NCBI RefSeq assembly: GCF_031143425.1
Contig: NC_090442.1
Location: 422,981,776-423,045,775, forward strand
Source: Pleurodeles waltl
Lineage: Eukaryota; Chordata; Amphibia; Caudata; Salamandridae
DNA length: 64,000 bases
Reading direction: 5' to 3'
The notes beneath the pieces were generated by a model, which saw nothing but the letters and a program-made list of their open reading frames with translations, was not told where the DNA came from and ran no database searches. The position numbers and the translations under genes are program-made. This document shows, one piece after another, positions 1 through 12,100 of the stretch (position 1 is its first letter; every line of letters starts with the position of its first letter).

Positions 1-2263
1 GCCTCAACAGTTCTGTTTGTAGGTGGGCAATCCACAGGGATTGGTATTTTAGGGTTGACCTCAGTATGGGCATGAGAGGCATTAGATTCCCCATTGTCAA
101 TATTTGGCCTCAAAATTAATCTTGACGCTCTGGAAAGGTTGTCTGCCAACAGAAAGTGCTTGTTTATGGAATCCTTCTCTATCTGTGGTGAGACGCAAGT
201 AGCAGCAAAAACCAATCTTGTGTCCCGCAGCTGTATATGCATTGTATCTTTAAAGTCCTCAGGCAAGGGGAGGATTCAATTACTGAGCCTTATTATTGGT
301 CACATTGTATTGTACTGGGCAAGGGGTTTGGGTATTTGTCACTGAGCAGGAGGAAGCAATGAGATCTGCTCAGCCTCAGTCACTTTTTTGAGGATTAATC
401 TGCAGAAATCTAAATGAGCTGCATTTGAGAGGCAATGCATGCTGTGAAGTTTGTACTACCGGAGTGGGATTCTATGGATACAAATGTTCAGATAACAATT
501 CAGGGGAATTTTTGGGCTTGCTGATCCTGGAATGATGGACAAAGCACCCCTTTAAAAAAGAGAGTGCAGATAGCTGCTGAGACCTAAAATTCTGTCATGA
601 GGATCTATTCTGTGGTGCAAGAGAAGCCATAGCCTTCTCGGGTGATCTTAACTGGGGTGATCCATGACCCTGAACGGCCTAACTCAATCTACATAAGCTC
701 ATGCAGTTGCAAGTTACAGGACACCCATCAGACAGACTTATCAAGGGTCTGAAGGCGTGCCCTACACTCAAGGGGGTTTGTGGAGAAGTTCCAGCACAAG
801 GTAAGAGAGTACACATTAGAATGTTTAACCTTTACTGGAAGAATGGATCTCTTTACATCAAGTAATAGGTATGGGGAATCTAGGAGCTAAGTAGTGGCTC
901 AGTGCTATAGGACTTCTTATTGGGGTTGTATTATGACACACCCTGGTTCAGCACCTTAGCATGACTAATTCCAAAAACACTTTGCTGGCATGTTGCTTTC
1001 TCTAGATTCAGTCTGGAGGAAATATCAGAATTCTGTTGCATCTTTATTAGCTGCAGGGCATTAGCATGGCAGGATGTCAGAGTAAAGACACCTTCATTTC
1101 ACGTCCCCTTTTGGAAACATCTTTTGAAATTTTGTACATTGTCAGATCCCTGTAGGCTAAGCCCACCTCAGGAAACCAGTTCATCTGGGTGGTTGTGTTC
1201 AGGTAACTTAACCTGAGGCAGTTTTTCAGAGGTCAGTTGTGACAACTACAATGTCCATGAACCTATTGGTTATTGTTAGTGTAGAAGGATTTCTCAAGGG
1301 GTAATGTCCATACTACAAATTATAAAACACTGCTACGTTACCACTACCTTTGTTTGGTATAACACCCAGGAGAAGGACAGCCCCCGTTGTCTATCTCAAG
1401 GGAACTCTTGGTGCACATCTCCCGCCACAGTCGGGTCCTGAACCTTTAATTGTCAAGGACAGACTTCGGCCTCTGGGCTCAGGCTAGAGTAGTATAAGGA
1501 GGGGACAAGATCCTAAGTTGGGACATTCTTACTATACTTATTTAAATCAATTCCCTGGATCTGGGGTATCGCCTCCATATTGCACTGAAACAAAAAACAT
1601 TTGAATGTACAAGGACACTCGTGCCCCAGGAATCGCTATTTACTTAATTTAGTGTGATGCCATGGCCAACAAAAAAAGGTCTGGATAACTCATTTCATAT
1701 GCAGTTGGGCTCTCATGGCAGGGATACAGTACATTTACAGTGCAAGGGGTGTTCAGCATCTCAACAATGTTGGTTTTTGTTTAAATTGACCTTGGATAAC
1801 TACTGAATGATTTTTTTTGAATTTTTATTGAAACTACTTTTAGACCCCTTTTAATAGTGTTTTACTCAATATGTTTTCCCCTATTGCATCCGTTTTCCTA
1901 TTGTTTGACTTACAGGCTATATCATACATTATTCCATCTCATTCCTTAATTGCTTTAGATCTTAAGTTCTGTACGTTTAAACTGTATTGCTTAATTAGCT
2001 GTGGAATACTCACACTTACTGTGTAGACAATTTACTGCTTAGACTGAACTGATAATGAAGCATCATGTTGCTTCCTAGAGAAACCAAATTGGGTTGTTGA
2101 GGACTAGTGGAAAGTCAGCCACAGCTCACATCAAGACCTTAGCTTCAATTCTATTGCAGCCTGACCTCCAGCCTGCAATTCTTACATGGGGACCACGCAA
2201 CAGCTTTTATAATTGTTTCCCATTTCTCGTGCTTATTGTGTTTCACTTACTGTTTCCTTTCAG
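1..2263. other. Upstream or first-intron sequence, no gene seen
   Basis: This stretch precedes the first recognisable MCM10 exon. That exon begins within a codon (phase 1), so at least one more coding exon carrying the ATG must lie upstream, either here or outside the window. I looked for a short ATG exon ending in G before a good donor and found none I could defend. No CpG-rich promoter-like block, RNA gene or recognisable transposon protein was found. The short ORF at 94–345 has no recognisable features. Confidence 0.6.
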
Positions 2264-2602
2264 ATTCTGACTTGGATTTATTGACATCATTATTAGAAGA
2301 GAACGAGGGTCCCCAAGACCGAGATTCTGTCAGTGGGAGTGACCCACCGTCTGATGCTAATGCCCAGCATGATGAATTTGATGACCTCTTTGATGCAGAT
2401 GAGGATGGCTCTTACACAGAGGAAGATATTGCTTCTGGGGATGCAAAGTTGTGTGGCATGCAGGAAAATGTGGCCACCCTTTTTGGGGAGTTGGAAGATC
2501 TAGAGGATGAGGAGAAAGAAGATTGTGTACAAGATTTTGCTGAAAAAAATGTAATTCCCTCACCAAAGTCTCCTCATGAGAAAACAAAGCAGGACCTGGA
2601 AG
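2264..2602 (+). CDS. mcm10: MCM10 exon: acidic N terminus
   Basis: Local residues 1–113 plus the first base of codon 114. The acceptor follows a pyrimidine tract ending in cag (2261–2263), and the donor is gtattt at 2603. The peptide opens DLDLLTSLLEEN, the conserved N-terminal signature of vertebrate MCM10, followed by FDDLFDADEDGSYTEE and the motif ENVATLFGELEDL. The segment is strongly acidic and probably disordered. The first codon is split: its G comes from an unseen upstream exon. Confidence 0.95.
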
Positions 2603-4168
2603 GTATTTTTTCTTATGCTTTTCTTCATTCATGCACTTAAGTCCTCAGCAAAAGAATGTTCACCTTTGCCTATCTGGTTTCTTTTATCTAAGGGAATTGC
2701 ACTAACAAATTCTGTGTGTTTATATATGTGTGTGTGTAAGTGCATTTATAATTTATTGAACATTAATTCAGTCCTTGGCATGCAGACATTAATGCTGTAT
2801 AATACACTTTGTATAAACTATGATTTTATATATCTAAGACCAACAAATGGTAAGTCTGCTTTGCATTAAACCAGGTTCTTCTCAACACTTGTTACTGCTC
2901 CTGAGGGGACAATTGACTCTTCTTTTTGAATACGCTTCTAAAACGGCTGTCCGACTTCTACAATCGGTTAGCCCCTTACACCTCGATCATAACACTCATT
3001 TGTCAGAGTTTAAAGAGTTGTATTTCCATTTGGCCTTGTAATTAATTCTCTCCCCCTGTGTAGAGCAAATGTGGTCGAGAGCCCAGATCTCTTCTTTAAC
3101 ATCAAGCACCCACATGCTTTGCCATCTCAGGTTTTCTTGGGAGTTTTGATGGGTGTACCTTACATTGTAATTGTTCTTCTACTAACTAGTTTCTAGTCCA
3201 ATAATGGGTAGAGTTGTACTTAAAAAATGACTTGGTAGATTTATGAATGATTCAAGTTCCCTGATAGCAACACATTGTTTTCATTGTAGAAGAATTAAAG
3301 CAAATGCAAGAGCAAATGAAGAAATTACAAAAGCAGTTGCAGTCAACAGCCCTTGGACAGTTAACAAGAAAATCTCCAGGGGCCAAGAGTAAAACTACAG
3401 GTAAGCCTGAAAATAGTCCTGTTGTGCTTTCTTGTACAATGAACAATTAGAAGAAAGGGCCTACTTTGCATTCGCTGAAGCATTGATGAGTGTAAATATA
3501 CTCGGCTATATGACTATATTGAAGATAATAATATCAACTGACATGAAGTTTGTGTCAAAAATATAATCTACAAAAATATTAATTTTAAGGGCCTGATTAC
3601 GAATCTGGTGGTTAGAAGACTGCCAGATTTGCGGTGCAAGTTGGACCGCCGTGGCTCTGGCCATATTGCAAGATTGGTGGTTGGTGCTGCCAAAAGACCG
3701 CTGTCTCCACCAGGATCTCTGATCCCGATGAGATGACGGAGTTCGTGGTTGTAATCAGCCACAGCGGAACAGAAGTCCTCTCCGCCGTCCTAATTACAAC
3801 CATGTTCTCTGCCAGCCTTTTCATGAAAAGGCTGGCGAGAACAAGTGCAGGGGGTCACAGGGGGAAGGCTCACTGTCTGCTTTGCCTACACTGCGCATTC
3901 CAAGAGTGCTAGGAACCCCCTGTGCGACGACATTGGACTCTCCTCCATGTGGTGCCGAGTCCAATGCCGCCGCACTGGGCTGACCAGTGGAAACCTTGGT
4001 TTTGCGGCAGTCTCCTCACCACGGTTCTGGCGGTAGAAAATTCCAAATTTGAAATCCGGCCCTTAGTGCTTCCTATGTAAATGATAAAACTATTGTGTCA
4101 AGAATATTGTGGTAATTTGTTTAAAATATTAAAATACTAAAACAATATAATTTAAAATAGTTTTAATG

Positions 4169-4224
<56 letters not shown>

Positions 4225-6069
4225 CTAAGTAAATAAGAATGTATAATACTAAAATACAAATATAAAAACAATATTTGAACAATGAAAAATACATTGATAC
4301 TAGTAACTAAAACAAAAAACCTAATTTTACAAAACACATCAACATTAAATAAAATTAATATACAGAAGAAAATAACTTCAAATAAAATTATAAATAAACA
4401 TTAAACAAAATATATTATTAACATTTAAACATAGCAGCAAAAACGAACAATGAAACTCCATCAAAAGTTTAAAAACCTTTGTACTTTTGAGCAGTTAGCT
4501 TTACAGTTCCCACTCCAATGTAAGCATCATCAGGGAAAGTGTTAACTCCTAATTATTTTTTCCAAATATTTAAATAACTAACACAATATTATGAAAGTAC
4601 ATTCAAAATAAGAAATATGTGGTATAATTCAGGGCTCGAAAAATCTACTGGACCACTTGCATTGGCCAGTTTGATTTTATGAGGTTGAGCTATTTTTAGA
4701 TTCCACTTGACCCTTCTGGCAAGTGGACAAAGAACAGGTGTTCTGTGCAGTCAGAAACTGAATTAGCAATTAAGATGCCTTTAAATCTTATTCTTGTCAC
4801 ATTTGCTCTGTGTTCAGAGACAGAGGTCAAATGTCAGTTTGTCTTCTTGCAGTGGAAATACTTTTCCTTGGGACTGCAGAGTTCCAGGATTTTGTAAGGT
4901 GAACTGTCTGGCCTATGTGAAGTGAAAGGCGTTTGGTATCAGCTTTCCCCTAACACACAGCATTTATATAACTAAGTCACCTTTACAAACCTTTCAAAAT
5001 ATATTTCAGTAGCTGTGAAAGACCGTTTTTTGTACTTCTGTGTGATGAAAAAAATAGTTTGATAGGATGAAAAGAAAATTCAGAACACTTTACTTGTTGA
5101 TGTGGAAATGATAAATGTTTTCTGAAACCCAATTTTCACTGATTATTGGTAATGCATTTTATAGTTTTATCAGAAAGGCTGCAATTTAGTGGGAAGTTTT
5201 TTGGACATTTCTTGGAAATGTACTGCCTGTAAATGAAAGTGCGCTACCACATCATGCTTTAGAAATATATTTATTTCAAGTGAGTTTTTAAACATAAACT
5301 GAGAAATAGTTCTGTCCTCATGTCTAAGCTATTAGTAAACTAAGAGGCAAGTCTTGCATGGATCATGTGTACCCTATGTGTGCGCTAGAATTATTATACA
5401 TGGAGCAAACATTTTATGTATTTAATCAAACAAAAGAGGATTTGTTTTACAGCAGAAATGCTGAACTCACATATTTAAAGGTGCACTTGTGTGAGAATGA
5501 AGAAAAAGGCGAATGTAAAATACAATATTTGCCTAGGATCACACAATTTGAGACCCGTTTCCGGGTCAAGTACATTAGTTAGGTTGAGTAGATTATTCAA
5601 GCCACTTGACCGGCAGGTCTAGTAACATAGTTATGATTTTTCGAGACCTGTATATAAGTAAATTGTTGAGTAATACTTTAAAAGTAAAAAACAAAACATT
5701 AAAATAATTGCACTTTCCTCTCTTTTCAAACCCAAAATATTCACAGCCGGCCCCAAAAGATGATAGAACCAATATCAACATTAAATTAAGAATTGACTAA
5801 AACAAACAAAACCAATAATAAATATAAAATACATTTAATAAACTTGATAACTATATACACTTATCAACAAATTAAGTTATAGTACATCAAACAAATCACA
5901 TAAATCAATTTACATAATGGACATATAAATAACTAATATAAACATAGTTTTTTTTAACAAATTATACATTAAATTAATTCCCATTCTGTTCCCTACAAAC
6001 AGAGCATCCTGTCACTAAACAGTTACACACATTAACTTCCCATTAGTGTTATGAGTGTGTGTGTGTGTG

Positions 6070-6119
<50 letters not shown>

Positions 6120-9100
6120 CACACATATGTACTAAAATTATATTAGTGATTGATCTATAAAACAATATTCTTCAGAAAAATATACACATAAAAGCATTCT
6201 TAGCTTTGGTATACTTATCCACAATATTTTTTGAGTGATATTTTTGACTTGATTTTCCAGGTCGCGCAATATTTTGGAGTCAATGTTTGTGTCATTCATC
6301 TATAAAATCAAAGCACCAGGTTTCTTAGAGGTTCATTCGTGAAATTCTAAGGGAACGTATCAATTAAAATGTTTGGATCGAGTACAAAGGGAATAAGTCA
6401 ATTATGTATATTCAATACATTATTCAAAAAGTGAAGAAACAAATACAAATATTTTGTATACTTTCTTAAAGCAAATACTAGTAACCGTCTCACATTATCA
6501 CCTACCTGTTCTAATCCAGGGACACCTACTCCATTTCTAGTAGTAGTCTTTAAACATTGGCTCTGCATTTGCTTTTTGTTCCTCTCCCACAGGCATTCAA
6601 AATTCATAAATAAGATGATTCATGATTTTAGGTTGGAGTGGGAGTTTTGAATTGGGCTAAGGAATGGCTCCCTGCTTTCTTAGATGAAACTGTATAAAGG
6701 GGTTCCACTTCCCCTGACAGACTCCATCCCTTTAAGACCCAGCCACTGGGAGGGACATTATAATGGAAAGTACTGGGCATATCTCCTTTCCACATTTCAC
6801 CAACTTTCAAATAAACGGTCAAGGCATTTGAAAGAAGAAGGCATTTCGGTACTTTTAAGGTCTACTTTGGATATGGTATCCCTCTATGAATATTTTGTTT
6901 TACAGAAAAATCGAACTTGAATCCCTTAAAGGAACAGAATGCCAGGAAACTAATGGAGTCCGATGTTTTCTCTGCTCAGCTTGTATGTCCAGCTGTGCCA
7001 AAGGTCAAACATCAAGGAGCACCAAACGTGAAGAAACATCAAACAGGTACAGTGGTGATGTATCTGGTTTTCCATATTCACATATCCTTGTGCTACCCCT
7101 TTTGTCACCAACATATTTTTCACATCTGTGTATAATTTGCAATAATATTAATATCAATTTTTGTTACATTATTAAAACATAAGCCAGTCCATATTCTTCA
7201 TGCCATTTCTCTAGTTTCCCTCAAAGTGGCCCATATATTTGGAATCCCTGGGGTTGGTGAAAGAAAAGAGAAGAACGTTGTTAAACAGTTAGGGGTCATT
7301 GCTCATTTAGTTCCGTAACCCCCTCGCAAAGCTTCCCACATCCCGTAAATGAGGAGTGATGGTGCCATGGTTGTTCTGGCCAATGGCTGAAGGAGGCTAA
7401 AAGCCCTATGATTTTTTTTTTTATTACTATTTGTTTTTACATGGGGTCCGGCAGAGACTACAAGTTGTCTCTAGCCAGATTTATTGCTTCTGTGAATTGA
7501 TCAAATAATGTGATAAAGCAACTGAAGGTCGTTGACCCAAATCACTTCTCTGTATACGTTTTTGGGTTGATAATGTGAGCTGTAGCTGACAGCTAAAACT
7601 GTTTGTAGCCAGACCTAAAAACTAAGCATTTCCTTCCTCGTGTAAGTGTGCAATGGTCATATCAAGAGATGTTTTCTTCTAATTATAATCCAAAGCATAA
7701 AACAGCTTTTTATATTTACTATAAGAATAATTTTCACTGCATCCAATTTTCCACATGCATTAAACATTCCCAGATGTAAAAGAACTTGTGTACAAAGGAA
7801 TGCTGGATGTCACTACTGTGAGAAGGAGCTCTTGTACAGGGTTTTCTTTCTTTTCTTTCTGAGTTGACTTTCAGGAGTGAACATTTTACACTGGCAAGGT
7901 GTATAGAACACCTTTATGTATAAAGGTATGTGGGTGGGATACACTGACAGTGCTGTTTGCTGCCAAATGTTCAAACATGATGTTCTGTGTCCCACTCCAA
8001 GTGTGTAGAATTGTAGTCTATTTCTTGCTGTCCGGATTCTATCTACCCAGACCTCTTTTGCTTCTTTACTTCATGGTGATAAACCTGGGGATTGCAGCAT
8101 TGTTTGATGGTTTGGATGCACATCTGTTACTCTACTTGCATCATATATGGTTATGGCACCATATATTGGTAAGTTGCATCTAAAGGGGTATGTAGTGACT
8201 TACCAGTACATCTTCGTGGCATTGGGTGAAAGGTTTTGATACAGTTCAGAAGAGGTACTTTACATTGAAATGGAACCTGCATCTAAAATATTCCCTACAC
8301 ACGTTCCTTATGTGTGAGCTTATCTGGGTAACCAGTAACCAGCTGCTGGAACACAGTTGTACCCAGAAAGGAGAGGTAGCAAGCCACAATGTTTTATTTC
8401 ATGAATGTTGATTAATACATTGTGTCTATTGAAGTATTTATTGTGAGTAATATTCAGAAGACAAGTGTTTGAGCTGAAAGCTATTCTGAAGCAATTGTTT
8501 GGCATCAGATTTGCAGTAAACTTTACCCACTTTTCTGTAGATGATTAAACCTTGAGTTTCATTACGTACACGTATGTATATTCGAGCTCTCTCATTTGTT
8601 ACATTTAAGATCTTCTCTGTTGCTATCTTGCTTACCACACAATTTATAAATAGCATATTAATATTTTGCATCTACAGAGAACAGGAGTCCTCCTCCAAGA
8701 CAAGATTCCAGCGTGTCAAGCCAGCTTCTGAATCCAAAAAGTTGTATTAGTGCTAGAAAACAAGAAACTTGTCCTGATGCCGCAATGTCTTCAGTGACCA
8801 AGAGCCCACAACCCAGACAGGCACCAAATTTGTCTTCCCAACCAATGAGGTCAAATGCGCACCCCAGTGTTGGAACAGGAGAGAGAATCTCTAAGTCTTC
8901 TCCCAGTATAGCAAATAAAAACACACCCCCAAAGCCAGTACCAAACATATCAACCAATCAAGTGAAACCCAACAATCACTACAAAACTGCTACTGGTGGG
9001 ACCTCTCCTGGAACATCTGGAACTTTTAATGCTACGAATGGAAGCGCCTCTGTGGAGAAATTCTCAGGGCTTCGAATAAGGTAAGTGAATAATATTGGAT

Positions 9101-12100
9101 GAAGGAGGCCAAGTCTTAGCTGGTTTGCTACCTTGGGTTTTGTTTTTCAATCATATTCAGTACATACAATAGTTATGTTATACAGATTTGTAGAGCGTGC
9201 TATCACCTAGGAGGATGTCCTGGTGCTAAGCAGGTGCGAGCCAAACCAAGGGCCTAATGGGACTACTCAAAACCAGGCATTCAGCTTCTTGTAGGATTCA
9301 AGAAGTGAGGAGACTCTTATGTGTAGTGTCAGGTCGTCCACGCTTTCAGAGTGATGTAGAAGAAGGCTTGACCGCCAGATCAGGTTTTTCATGTAGTTTG
9401 GATGTGTGCAAGTAGGAGTTAGGATGAGAGGAGTCTGGAAGGTTTGTGAAACTAGATGTTTCATTGTTGAGGTATGCTGGGTCAGTGTGATGTGGTGCTT
9501 GAAGTTGGGGATGTGAAGTTTGAATTGTGCTCATTTGTGTATGGGGAACCTGTGGAACCTCTTCAGGAGCGTGTGATGTGAGTGCGATGAGTAGGTTTGA
9601 GAACGAGTTTGGTTGCCACGTCCTGAATGGTCTAAAGCCTTCTGGTGCGTTCTTTTCTGATCCTGGATTAGGTGCTCCTGTAGTCCAGCTTGTTTGTGAC
9701 CACGGTGCCAGACGCTATTCTGGGTGCTGGTTGGGAGCCATGTGAAAAATCTTCCTCTGCTTCTTCAAGGTATGGTAGCATGAGGCAGCCTTGGCCTTAA
9801 CTTGGGCGGTCATCTTGAGTTTGCTCTTGATGACGATACCAAGGTTTGTGGTAAGGGTCAGTCTTAGTTCTGCTGGCCACCAGGTGGACTCCCAAAGTGA
9901 AGTGCTTTTCTCGAAGATCACGATTTTGATCTAGTCATTGTTCAGCTTTAGGCAGTTGGGTTTCATCCAGTGGGTGATTTCAGTAATAGGGCTTTAACCT
10001 TGATCTGGATATTAGGCACCTTGTCCAGTAGGGAGCAAATGAGTTGTGTGTGGTCAACATAGGAGATAATGTTGATTTCGTGAGAGCGATAATGCTGACA
10101 GTACAGATCTTGTATGTGTTGGAGAGGGTTGAGCTCAGGTAGGATCCTTGTGGAAATCTGCTGATGAGTTTGAGGGTGCCTGAGATGTACAGTGCCTGGC
10201 TGACTCACTGGGTCCTTCCAGTCAGGAACAGATCCATTGGAGTGCATCTCCTTGGATTCCGATGTTACGTTGGATGAGGATGGAGTGTAAGACTGTGTCA
10301 AATGCTGCAGAGAGGTCTTGAAGGATGAGGGCTGCAGTGTCGTGCTGATGTCACCTGTGGCGCTGATGAGGGTTGTTTCCATGCTTTGACTGGGTGATTT
10401 GGAGAGGTATTCAATGAGCCATCTGTTGATGATTTTCTCTAATACCTTGGCTGGGAATGATAGCAGAGGGGGTGGCCTGTAACTGGTATGCATTGAAGGG
10501 TCTGTGGAGGGTTTCTTTATCAGTGCACGTTTCTAAGCATCTGAAAAGGTCATGGAAGAGGTGGGGGCATTCGGAATGGGTGTGAGCATGGTGCTGATTT
10601 GATTGTAGTCCTCTGGAGTAGGTGAGGAGTGTGGTGTGGTGGGGTAGGGGTCAATGGGGTCCCCTGAGAGGATGAAATTCATGGTGGCAGCGGTTTCTCC
10701 TGGCGTGATGATAGGCCATGTGGGTAGCATTGGTTCTTTGGATAAGATTGACAGGCATTTGGCTAGGTCTTTTGGGTCTGGTTGCGGGTTGAAATTGCTG
10801 TCAATGGCATTGATTTTGTTGCTGAAGATTTGAGAGAGATTGTTGCTGAGATCCTGCGAGGGAGTGATCAAGTTGAAGGTGGCCACTGGTGAGGTGAAAT
10901 CCTTCACAATGGTGAAGATTTCTTCACTCCTGTTGGTGCTGGCATCGATGTGATTCGCCAGAGTGGCACGTTTGGTGGTCCAGATCATTTAGTGGTAGCA
11001 TCTCAGGGCAGATTTGAATTGAATTTCATATGGTAGATCTTAAAATTTGAGGTAAAAACATGGTTACAAGTGATCTGACAGGCAAGTACTGCTTCGCAAC
11101 ACCATTAATCCTGCAGCGAATAAGAGTGAATGAGGAGACAGGAATATTATAGCATCACACCTTTATGGCGTTATCAACAGGCAGCACAAGCTGCATATGG
11201 GAAACCAGTGACCTATATGCCAGTGGCAAAAAAAGCTGCAAAAGAAGCTACAGGATGTGGCTGACAGAAGAGTTGTCACCTTCTGCTACTGGCTGTTATG
11301 TGCCAAGCAGGATGATGATCAGTACAGAATACAGCAGAAGAGACAAGAGGTATAGACACTTAATAATGCTGCTACTACCTACTGTGACATAATGAACCGA
11401 GTGCAAAATGAACACGAGGACTGTGAAAGCTGTTCGTTTTAGTTGGGAGGACAACAACAATTTGGATTAAGATAAGTACCATTGAGAATGCTGGATGAAG
11501 AACATTGTGAGGGGGGAAAAAAGTGTTAGAGTGGCACATTTTGGTATGGCCCAAATGCCAGGAAGCTGGTTAAATGTTAGCTGCCGCCTGCTGTTTGTGG
11601 GAATTCAGAGATGACATAAGAGATCATCTGGTGCATAAAGACAAGAATAGCAAGCTTCAGAGGGCTTTCTTGCTACCAAAAAAGTGACTTCAGGTAAAGA
11701 AATGGATTGCGAAAAGGGCTAAATGAGTTAACCAGCGGATAAATCAGGTCGTAAAGCAGGAGAAAGAAAACTGAGTGTGTATTGAATTAGATTTGGAGCT
11801 AGTGATGGAGGTCATAGATTTATGAGGCATGCAGCTGCAAACAAGGAATGTACAACGTATTTGCAAACCTCCCGGAAGCGCAATTAAAAGAGGGTGTATT
11901 GAGTAGTATGCAATGGTGGTTATCTGAAGAGTTCATGAAATACTGTGACAAAGCTATATGAAAAAAGTTCAAGAAATGGTCGAAGTCGGGTCATAGGGTC
12001 ATATAGCTTTGTGGGTCTGAAATAGTACTAACTGCCACTTGTAGAAAGATGATGGTTAGTAGTTATGGTGTTACTTTCATTGGTCGCATGGCAGAGGCAA

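Noticed and set aside
1..2263. Search for the ATG-bearing first MCM10 exon
   Set aside because: Several ATGG words exist, but none is followed within a few codons by a convincing donor in the right phase and a matching acidic peptide.
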